A stretch of 39,532 bases of DNA from Paraburkholderia aromaticivorans (lineage in GTDB: Bacteria > Pseudomonadota > Gammaproteobacteria > Burkholderiales > Burkholderiaceae), in the NCBI RefSeq assembly GCF_002278075.1, contig NZ_CP022995.1, forward strand, positions 1-39,532, given 5' to 3'. Both the position numbers and the translations under genes were made by a program. Each line of letters starts with the position of its first letter. Position 1 is the stretch's first letter. Below the pieces are notes generated by a model. The model was not told the DNA's origin. It ran no database searches and saw only the letters and a list, made by a program, of their open reading frames with translations. Shown here piece after piece: positions 7,829 through 13,659 of this stretch.

Positions 7829-7893
7829 AAAAAGGCCATCCGGGAGCGTCGAGAGACGATCCACGGATAGCGCGGATCGTCTCTCGACATGGC
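7829..7893 (-). terminator. Terminator downstream of parA, long stem plus GATGGCC-T-run
   Basis: GTCGAGAGACGATCC (7848-7862) pairs perfectly with its complement at 7874-7888. Outside this, GGCCAT (7834-7839) can pair with ATGGC (7889-7893), and the minus strand continues into a T5 run. The minus-strand 3' part, CTCCCGGATGGCCTTTTT, recurs almost unchanged at the ends of the two large direct repeats near 20.16 and 21.71 kb. Confidence 0.8.
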
Positions 7894-7955
7894 AAAGGTA
7901 TGACAAAAGGCGGAGATACTCAAGCCCCGATTCTGCGAAAACGGGAACAGTTAAA

Positions 7956-8602
7956 TCAGCCGGCCTGGGTAGCGCCTTGCGCCTCGCCGGCCAACTCGGC
8001 GTGCGCCTCAAAGGCCGCCGTCAGAATGCCGAACGTATGCCGCGCCGCGTTGCGCACTGCCGTTGACGGGCTTTCCAGCGAGGCTCCGAGCAATTCCGCG
8101 CTGGAATTGACGAACCAGACTGGCGTATCGATCACACGACCCGGAAACGCCTTGTTTAGCCCGTCGATAAGGCGCCGCGCGGCGTCCTGCGCGTGTTTGT
8201 TGGTGGACCACGCCGAGGGCAGCGCGAGCGCGTCAGGCATCGTTTCCATGTCGCGCGCGACGGCTTCGAGGTCTTCCTCCGATGCGCGAAATGGCAAGAT
8301 GGTCAGATGCGCCTGTTCGGCCATCGCCTGGTCGAAGGCCGGCCGGTTCCCGCCCCCGTCCACGATCAGCCAGCCGTTCCCCATGTTGTGGCTCGCGGTA
8401 ATGATCTGCGCCAGTCCGGTGCCGTCCCGGCCGTCCAGGACGCCATACGGCCGCCCCTCTCTGCCTTGATGCGTCGATGCGGATCGGTCAGCACATAGGC
8501 GGCCGGCTGCTTTCTCAGGATCGCACCAAGGCACATCAGATGCGATGTGGTGGTTTTGGTCGTGCCGCCCTTCTGCCCGCCGACATAGACGATGTTGCTC
8601 AT
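7956..8602 (-). pseudogene. ParA/StbB-like partition ATPase, broken by a frameshift and with an altered P-loop
   Basis: The N-terminal part (ATG 8602) reads MSNIVYVGGQKGGTTKTTTS and stays open to 8366. The rest of the protein (GRPYGVLDGRDGTGLAQII, WLIVDGGGNRPAFD, LTILPFRASEEDLEAVA) is in the next frame and ends at 7956. The frames join at an AG/G-rich run at 8454-8462, where one missing base or two extra bases restore about 215 residues. The Walker A signature is KGGTTKTT, with Thr at the second invariant Gly of KGGxGKT. 'IVDGGGNRPAFD' matches the Walker B region of StbB/ParA proteins. It overlaps the RHH gene by 4 bp. Either the ATPase is dead, or the break is a sequencing error in an atypical member. 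Segregation may rely on the RHH protein alone if it is dead. Confidence 0.8.
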
Positions 8603-8925
8603 ACGGCCCCCTTTTCGAGAATTTCGAGCATGATTTCCTGAACTGACACCACCCGCCCCTCCTGCCGGCTCCGATCCGCCGCCGCTGCCACATAGCGCCC
8701 GTACAGCGCCCGCGTCGGCCGGAGCGTTAGTTGCATAGTGTCGGTGGCTTCCTTCTTCGCTGCGTCCTTCTTTGCCACGGCCTTCCGCTCGCGCTTCGCC
8801 GGCGTCTCGGCCGGCGTCGTTACGGCCGGTGCCGGTGCAGGCGCTGCGACCGGCGCGACGAGCGGCGTAGCGGCGGCGCTTGTCAGGCGCGCGGCCAGAT
8901 CATCAACCCCTTTCGCTGCTTTCAT
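8599..8925 (-). CDS. Ribbon-helix-helix centromere-binding partition protein (ParG/StbA-like role)
   Basis: A 108-residue protein. Residues 1-62 are Ala/Pro/Lys-rich and probably disordered. Residues about 63-108 (MQLTLRPTRALYGRYVAAAA, then QEGRVVSVQEIMLEILEK) look like a beta strand plus two helices of an Arc/MetJ ribbon-helix-helix fold. The arrangement of a flexible basic arm before an RHH core resembles ParG-type partition proteins. Its stop overlaps the parA start by 4 bp. The start codon abuts the octamer repeat arrays at 8926-9220, the probable binding site and autoregulatory operator. The RHH call rests on pattern reading, not a search. Confidence 0.8.
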   Translation of the reverse strand: MKAAKGVDDLAARLTSAAATPLVAPVAAPAPAPAVTTPAETPAKRERKAVAKKDAAKKEATDTMQLTLRPTRALYGRYVAAAADRSRQEGRVVSVQEIMLEILEKGAV

Positions 8926-9220
8926 TTTTCAACCTCATAAAGTTATAGCCTCACGAAGTCACAACGCCGCAACCTCTTAGCGTTACAGCCTTACAACCTC
9001 TTAACTTCATAGCGTTATCGCGTTTTCAGCGTTATAACTTCGTAACCGCATGAAGCTATAGCGCTATGGTTTTAAATATACGGTGACGCCGCAGCAAACC
9101 GCAAGAACTTTTTAACGTTACAACATCATAACTCTGTAACCCCTCAACTCTTTGACATCGTAACGCCATAACTTTATGACGCTATAACCTCTTAACCGCA
9201 TAACCTCGTAACGTTTTGAC
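8926..9220. repeat. Octamer arrays, probable plasmid centromere and par operator
   Basis: Two blocks of head-to-tail, imperfect 8-bp units ending in AAC, GAC or AGC. Block one spans 8926-9070 (for example GTCACAAC, GCCGCAAC, CTCTTAGC, GTTACAGC, CTTACAAC, CTCTTAAC, GTTATAAC, TTCGTAAC) with one 9-bp step at 9022-9030. Block two is uninterrupted from 9101 to 9220 (15 units, including ATCATAAC, TCTGTAAC, ATCGTAAC, GCTATAAC, CGCATAAC), consensus NNNNTRAC. All units have the same orientation. An AT-rich stretch (TTTTAAATATA, 9069-9079) separates the blocks and may hold the par promoter. Short same-orientation repeats upstream of a ParA/RHH operon are typical centromeres (R388 stb, TP228 par); the function is inferred. 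Confidence 0.85.
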
Positions 9221-9250
9221 ACAATAAAGTTACCAAAGAGCGCGAAACGA

Positions 9251-9297
9251 GAGCGTGTACACGCTCCCAATAAACTAAAATGGAGTCGTGTACACGC
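9251..9297. promoter_or_regulatory. Two GTGTACAC palindromic operators upstream of the SprT-like gene
   Basis: A perfect 16-bp palindrome GAGCGTGTACACGCTC (9251-9266) and a second CGTGTACACG core (9287-9296) flank a TAAAAT -10-like hexamer (9276-9281) just upstream of the GTG at 9317. Their centres are 33 bp apart, about three helical turns, so a dimeric repressor could bind both. The same 10-bp core recurs at 13256 and 36126. Confidence 0.7.
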
Positions 9298-9316
9298 TCT
9301 CTTTTGGAGGTCGCCC

Positions 9317-9974
9317 GTGCAGCATCCGAATCGCGAGTCCTGGTTAAATTTCGTCGCCGCGCGCATGGCTCCCATGTTCGCCGAACTTGGCGCCCCCTTA
9401 CCCGATCGCGTCCGCATCGCGATCGGCTTCACCTCGGCCGGCAGGCGCGGCAAACGCATCGGTGAGTGCTGGGACAACCGTTGCAGCGATGACGGTCACT
9501 TCGAGGTGTTCATCCGGCCGGACCTGGCCGAATCAGCCGACACCATGCCGATGGAAGTCGCCCGCGATTCTCGGTCATGAGCTGGTACACGCGGCCGTTG
9601 GCATCCCGGCCGGTCACGGCAAGGACTTCCGCCGGGTCGCGAAGGGCATCGGCCTCGAAGGTCCGATGCGCGCCACGACCGCAGGCCCGAAGTTCCGCAC
9701 GGCACTCGCGCCGATCCTCGCCGAAGCTGGTCCGCTGCCGCATGGCCGGTTGCAAACGCGGCTAGGGAAGGTGGACGAGGACGAAACCACTGCGCCGAAA
9801 AAGCAGACCCGCCGGCACATCAAATGCACGTGCGCCGAATGCGGCTACACCGCGCGCACCTCGCGTAAGTGGCTCGATCTTGCTGGCCCGCCGCATTGCC
9901 CCGTGCACGGCGCGATGGCCGTCGATGATGCCGACGAGACAGGCGAACCCGAAGAGGAAACGGAAGAGGCCTAA
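9317..9974 (+). pseudogene. SprT-like zinc metalloprotease, frameshifted
   Basis: The first part (GTG 9317, TTTTGGAGG upstream) reads MQHPNRESWLNFVAARMAPM and reaches 'PMEVA' before the frame breaks. The downstream frame continues AILGHELVHAAVGIPAGHGK, with the zinc-binding HELVH motif, and ends with two Cys pairs (CTCAECGY, CPVH) of a zinc ribbon like those of SprT proteins. One extra C in the CCC at 9561-9563 explains the break; removing it gives 218 residues. SprT-like proteases act on DNA-bound proteins; plasmid versions are known but their role is unclear. Conservation on both sides suggests either a recent mutation or a sequencing indel. It sits between the par region and oriV and is preceded by GTGTACAC operators. 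Confidence 0.85.
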
Positions 9975-9983
9975 CCCACTAAA

Positions 9984-10007
9984 GCCGTAACGCTATAACT
10001 TCATAAC
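9984..10007. repeat. Three extra centromere-type octamers
   Basis: GCCGTAAC, GCTATAAC and TTCATAAC are contiguous, in the same phase and orientation as the arrays at 8926-9220, and lie just after the SprT-like stop. They fit the same NNNNTAAC consensus and could be a remote binding site for the RHH partition protein. Confidence 0.6.
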
Positions 10008-10039
10008 TGCGTCGCGCCGGATGGTGCGGCGCGTCATTG

Positions 10040-10820
10040 CCATGCCCATCGCCGCCGGCTGCACTGGCCGACCATCACGCGCAAACCTCCGTAAAATCTA
10101 GCCTTGTCTGTTCGTGCTTTCCTATGGTGCGCCGCCGCAGAATGACGAGCTGGAACCGCTTACGCGGCCCCAGCGGCGGTCTACAAGGTCCGGTGGTCCA
10201 CCCGCGTCCGCCCGTGGATGGCTGCGCTGCCCACTCCGCGAGGGCGTGGACAGTCCCGGCCTGACCGGCCGGGATACCGCACCCGCCCACCGGCTCCCCA
10301 CGAGCACGCCCTTCGGGCCTGACGCGCCGCTGTGCGGCTTGCCCAAGTGAGAAACCGCTCAAACCCGCTCACCTCGGTTGATTGAGCCGCAGAACGGCCT
10401 ACAGGCCGCTCGCGGGCATTCGTCTGACCCGTGAGGCCAATGAACCCGCGAAAGCCGCACTATGAGGCCGTAGCGCGACGACATGGCCTGTTCAGGCCGA
10501 AAGGGCAGAGTCCCCCCTTTCTGCTAAACCTTTTGGGCCTTGGTGAACCCCGCACGTTTCGCCGCGGGCTGCGGGTCCGAAGCCCGACCAGCCCTGGGGC
10601 TGGTCGGGTGCGGCGGTAGGGGCCGGGTCGGTAGACCTCGGCCGGCCTGAGCCGGCCGACCCCGTAGCCCGCCGCAGGCCAGCACGCGGGCCGCAAGCAC
10701 TGGTGAATCGGTGGGGTTCGGGGCCGTCAAGGCGCGTAGCGCCGTGATTGCCCCTTTGGGGCGTGGATTTGCCTTTCCCCTCACGGGTGGCCGCGTAGCG
10801 GCCGGGGTGGGTTGTTGAGC
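10040..10820. other. Hairpin-dense non-coding region next to oriV
   Basis: No frame here looks like a gene; open frames on both strands are Arg/Pro/Gly-rich by-products of high GC. Many stem-loops are visible: CCCGACCAGCC with its exact complement around 10577-10601, TCGGCCGGC/GCCGGCCGA (about 10639-10660), CCCGGCC/GGCCGGG (about 10255-10272), GGCCTG/CAGGCC (about 10485-10498), GGCGC-GTA-GCGCC, GCCCC-TTT-GGGGC and GGCCGC-GTA-GCGGCC (10730-10805). The last three alternate with conserved GTA or TTT loops. It could be a structured RNA, a replication-control element or folded ssDNA; I cannot tell which. Confidence 0.55.
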
Positions 10821-10835
10821 GGTAGTTGGAGATTG

Positions 10836-10985
10836 TTATCCACAAAGTGCTGGCGGGAATGCCGGATTAAGGGGCTTGTCCACAGGCGTTTGCGCCGCGC
10901 CCTTGTAGAAATATTTGTAAACCCTTTATAAAAACCTTTGTAAACGCCCGCAAAACCACACGTGACAAGGCTTTGCGGGCGTTTA
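10836..10985. other. oriV core: DnaA boxes, AT-rich stretch and 14-bp inverted repeat
   Basis: A perfect DnaA box TTATCCACA (10836-10844) and a one-mismatch box TTGTCCACA (10876-10884) are followed by an AT-rich stretch with repeated TTTGTAAAC (10908-10945). Next is a 14-bp perfect inverted repeat, TAAACGCCCGCAAA at 10941-10954 and its complement at 10972-10985. The iterons begin directly after. This is the normal layout of an iteron-controlled origin. Confidence 0.85.
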
Positions 10986-10986
10986 T

Positions 10987-11066
10987 TCTGACATTTTCGT
11001 GGTTAGGCTGACATTTCGGTGGTTAGTCTGTCCTTTTCGTGGTCAGTCTGACATTTCGGTGGTACT
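10987..11066 (+). repeat. Four tandem 20-bp Rep iterons
   Basis: Four head-to-tail copies start at 10987, 11007, 11027 and 11047 with no gaps, consensus TCTGACATTTYSGTGGTTAG. Differences are at most four bases. They are the expected binding sites of the Rep_3 initiator encoded immediately downstream. Confidence 0.95.
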
Positions 11067-11127
11067 TGCCTAAAAATCGCGCAACTTGCTTCGTGACGCA
11101 TTCTGACATACGATTCGTCGCGTCAGA

Positions 11128-11147
11128 CTAACCACGAAAACGTCAGA
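11128..11147 (-). promoter_or_regulatory. Inverted iteron overlapping the rep translation start (autoregulatory operator)
   Basis: CTAACCACGAAAACGTCAGA is the reverse complement of the iteron with one mismatch and ends one base before the rep ATG (11148). Another partial site, TCTGACATACG, lies at 11102. In Rep_3 plasmids an inverted half-iteron at the rep promoter lets Rep dimers repress their own gene. Confidence 0.8.
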
Positions 11148-11957
11148 ATGAAAGATCTAGTCGAACAGTGGAGGGAGGAACAGGACGCGCCTGCGTCGGG
11201 CACGGACCCGCACGTTACCATCAAGAACGAACTGGTGCGGCGGTTCCAACGCATGACCCTCCAGCAAAAGCGCGTGCTTGCATTAGCGATCGCGAAGTGC
11301 AATCCCAAGCTCAAAATTTTGCTCCATAAGGCGACCAGCCCCGATCCCGCGACGGGGATTGCACCGGGGTGGCCAGTGCGCATCACCGCTCAGGAATTCC
11401 TCGAAGCCTATCCGTCGATCGATGCCAAGCATGCCTACTCGGACCTCAAATCGGCCGCAGAGAGCCTGTACGAATGCAGTGTCGAGTGGACTGTCATTCA
11501 GACTGAGCGCGGCAAGAAAGTGCCTGTACGTAAGGTCGCCCGGTGGATCTACGAAAGAGCGGACACGAGCACGTCCGGCTGGGTCGAACTGAAATTTACG
11601 CCGACGATTGCGCCGTACCTGCTGGGCATTGAAAGGGCCTATACAACCTACAAGCTCAAACATGCGGCCGATCTGAGATCGATGTATAGCTGGCGATTGC
11701 TCGAAATGATGGCTCAGTTCCGCGATACCGGGCTCTTGGTCATCGGTTACGACGAGTTTTGTGAAGCGATGGGTGCACCGGCCAGTTGTATCAAAGATGC
11801 CGGCCAGCTTCGGCGTCGGGTCATCGACGTGGCCGTAAAGGAATTGCAGGAGAAAAACGGGCTGAAAATCGAATGGGAACCGACAATCCCTGCCGGCCGT
11901 AAGATCACTGGCTTCAAGTTTACCTTTCAGCCGGACCCTCAAGGACGCTTGTTCTGA
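11148..11957 (+). CDS. repA: Rep_3-family replication initiator
   Basis: Initiator of 269 residues that binds the iterons at 10987-11066. Two winged-helix domains are expected. The first includes 'NELVRRFQRMTLQQKRVLALAIAK' (read as NELVRRFQRM and TLQQKRVLALAIAK), the family's N-terminal signature, and 'ITAQEFLEAYPSIDAKHAY'. The second includes 'LKHAADLRSMYSWRLLEMM', the conserved strand-helix 'SxYSxRLYEL' segment of Rep_3 proteins, and 'DEFCEAMGAP'. The length matches the family. The gene is bracketed by iteron copies on both sides and the start overlaps an inverted iteron, pointing to autoregulation. Replication is theta type. Confidence 0.93.
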   Translation: MKDLVEQWREEQDAPASGTDPHVTIKNELVRRFQRMTLQQKRVLALAIAKCNPKLKILLHKATSPDPATGIAPGWPVRITAQEFLEAYPSIDAKHAYSDLKSAAESLYECSVEWTVIQTERGKKVPVRKVARWIYERADTSTSGWVELKFTPTIAPYLLGIERAYTTYKLKHAADLRSMYSWRLLEMMAQFRDTGLLVIGYDEFCEAMGAPASCIKDAGQLRRRVIDVAVKELQEKNGLKIEWEPTIPAGRKITGFKFTFQPDPQGRLF

Positions 11958-11977
11958 CGTGGTCGATGCATGTCAGG

Positions 11978-12051
11978 CTCACCACGAAAACGTCAGAACC
12001 ACGCATTCTGACGGACAGTGCATACGTCAGGCTAACCACCGAAATGTCAGA
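11978..12051 (-). repeat. Two inverted iteron copies downstream of rep
   Basis: CTCACCACGAAAACGTCAGA (11978-11997) and CTAACCACCGAAATGTCAGA (12032-12051) match the reverse complement of the iteron with two and one differences. They could take part in handcuffing or mark a second side of the origin. Confidence 0.8.
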
Positions 12052-12176
12052 ATGGAAGTGCCGTGAAATCACTCGCTTCCCTTACCACTGTAATCGTCGC
12101 TCGATCCGGACTTCATCTTTATAATCGTTAGCGACCCGCCACCTTTGGACGACCGTGTTTCTACACAGGTAACGTC

Positions 12177-12446
12177 ATGAATCAACTGTCAGTCCAGCTC
12201 ACCCCACCAGTCCTGTCTCAGGACTCTGCCGTGTGGTTCTCCGCATATGGCTTTGGGTGGGGGTACCGCGCATTCGCTTTACCATATGAAGCGGTGCGCG
12301 AGCGCCTTGGCGCAGGAGATACGACGGATCAGCAGATACGGCTTGCCTTCGAGTTAGGCAAGCGGCGAATCCTGCAAGCCGTTGAACCGTGCGGGGAAAT
12401 GCCATATGAAGGGCAGCGGGTTTCTCTGCCTGCTGAGAAGTTGTAG
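12177..12446 (+). CDS. Uncharacterised small plasmid protein
   Basis: An 89-residue protein. The central part, 'VWFSAYGFGWGYRAFALPYE' followed by 'AFELGKRRILQAVE', resembles DUF1488-type small proteins in having a beta hairpin, then a helix ending near 'RIxxAVE', but the match is weak. A TATAAT hexamer at 12120-12125 could be its -10 element, giving a leader of about 45 nt. It lies alone between rep and a convergent pair of minus-strand genes. Confidence 0.6.
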   Translation: MNQLSVQLTPPVLSQDSAVWFSAYGFGWGYRAFALPYEAVRERLGAGDTTDQQIRLAFELGKRRILQAVEPCGEMPYEGQRVSLPAEKL

Positions 12447-12525
12447 AGACCAAATCTGACAATCGCGCCCCGCAAGTCGTAAAAGTCCGAATCTTGAGGG
12501 CACTCCAAATCGAACCACGTCGAAA

Positions 12526-12873
12526 TCACGGGCGGCTGACGACGCCTTCCATCGCCGCTAGCTGTGCCTTGCGACGCTCCACGACATTCCGGATGACACG
12601 CTCCGTGAGCGCCGGATCGGCGGCGCACACGTCGATCATCGAGCTAATCAGCTCAGGCAGATCCAGCGTCGGCCGGAAGGCCGGATACGCCTTCATCTGC
12701 TTCTTCGCGCTCCGGAAACTTTCATCGAACACGAGAACCGCCTTCATGCCTGGCGTCGGTTCCTTCTTTTTCGGCACGACCTTGCGGACGCCGAACGCCT
12801 CTGACGCATCATCGCCGCGCCATTCGTCGGCCGTGAACGTCACTATTTCCGGCTGCTTCTGAACATCGCTCAT
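12526..12873 (-). CDS. Uncharacterised protein, second gene of the pair upstream of oriV/rep
   Basis: A 115-residue cytoplasmic protein. I start it at ATG 12873 (MSDVQKQPEIVTFTADEW) because GAGG lies 5 nt upstream; ATG 12876 and GTG 12879 are alternatives. A basic linker 'VRKVVPKKKEPTPG' precedes an acidic helical C-terminal half 'DLPELISSMIDVCAADPAL'. It is 11 nt behind the 237-residue gene and surely co-transcribed. No family is recognised. Since the pair faces the non-coding region before the coupling protein, a part in DNA processing for transfer is possible but unproven. Confidence 0.65.
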   Translation of the reverse strand: MSDVQKQPEIVTFTADEWRGDDASEAFGVRKVVPKKKEPTPGMKAVLVFDESFRSAKKQMKAYPAFRPTLDLPELISSMIDVCAADPALTERVIRNVVERRKAQLAAMEGVVSRP

Positions 12874-12884
12874 CATCACCTCGG

Positions 12885-13598
12885 TCAGTTGTCGTAGCGC
12901 GTCGCGCGAGCGGCGAGCCAGTCATCCAGCGTGAAATTTTCGTCCGCCATGCGGCGCACGTAGGGTAGGGCGCCTGGTAGGGGCAGCGTCTCGACCTTCC
13001 GGCCGGAACGCTCCCACTCGGCCGACAGGAACGCCACGAGCTTGCCGACCTGATACCGGGTTGTGTGAAATCCCGGTGTTTGGTACAGCGATCGCACCAG
13101 GCCGGCGACAAGATCGTCGGCGCGCCTGGAGCGCACCGTAGAGCGAATCTGAAACCGCCACTGCCGCTCTGTCTCGGTCGTCATCCGCCAGGTGAGCCGA
13201 ACGCCACCGCCGGCCGCTTTCGAGTGGGGCAGTTTCAGCAGCTCGTAACCGGTGACGTGTACACGCTCTCCCTGTTCAAGCGCATCTTTCAGCTTTTCCA
13301 GCTTGTGCGCGGCGTGCTCGCCATCTGTGACCATCAGAAACCAGAGCAACGAATCGCCACGATCAAGATCGGCGAGCATGAGCCGCGCGTTAGCCTTGCC
13401 TAGCCCCTTCCGGTAGGCGCGCTGGTTCATGTTCAGGAACACCTCGTAGCGCTCCTGAAACTTGTTGCATAGCGCCTGCGCGCGCTCCGCACTGACCACG
13501 CCTGACGCGTGATGCCGGTAGCCGTGTCTGACCATATCGAGAAGCCGTTGCATCAGCAACGTCTTGTATCGGATTACCTGCAATTCAGTCTCTCTCAT
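12885..13598 (-). CDS. Uncharacterised 237-residue plasmid protein (candidate DNA-processing protein)
   Basis: I do not recognise this protein. It is basic and mostly helical at the start (YKTLLMQRLLDMVRHGYRHH, 'KFQERYEVFLNMNQRAYRKG'). A beta-rich middle follows ('LLWFLMVTDGEH', 'ERVHVTGYELLKLP', 'GGGVRLTWRMTTETERQWRF'), and the end is helical 'GFHTTRYQVGKLVAFLSAEW'. His and Tyr residues are present but no HUH or three-His relaxase motif. No Shine-Dalgarno is obvious at 13598; MQRLL at about residue 16 could be the true start. It begins at the edge of the hairpin-dense region upstream of the coupling-protein gene, where relaxase or accessory genes normally lie. That makes it the best, unproven, candidate for a transfer-initiation role. 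Confidence 0.7.
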   Translation of the reverse strand: MRETELQVIRYKTLLMQRLLDMVRHGYRHHASGVVSAERAQALCNKFQERYEVFLNMNQRAYRKGLGKANARLMLADLDRGDSLLWFLMVTDGEHAAHKLEKLKDALEQGERVHVTGYELLKLPHSKAAGGGVRLTWRMTTETERQWRFQIRSTVRSRRADDLVAGLVRSLYQTPGFHTTRYQVGKLVAFLSAEWERSGRKVETLPLPGALPYVRRMADENFTLDDWLAARATRYDN

Positions 13599-13629
13599 AT
13601 ATGCATTTCGAATCGAAACACTTATGCGG

Positions 13630-13658
13630 AATGAATATTCGATAGGACTCCATTCATT
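13630..13658. repeat. AATGAAT/ATTCATT inverted repeat at the edge of the structured region
   Basis: AATGAAT (13630-13636) and ATTCATT (13652-13658) flank 15 bp, in an AT-rich segment just upstream of the 237-residue gene. It may be an operator or part of an oriT; nothing further supports either. Confidence 0.4.
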
Positions 13659-13659
13659 G

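Noticed and set aside
8440..8470. Programmed frameshift in parA
   Set aside because: No X-XXY-YYZ slippery site or clear downstream stimulator; a plain indel is simpler.
8926..9220. CRISPR array
   Set aside because: Units are 8 bp, degenerate and contiguous without spacers, and no cas genes are present.
10431..10845. Open frames on both strands in the oriV-side region
   Set aside because: All are Pro/Arg/Gly-rich with no start signals; stem-loops explain the sequence better.
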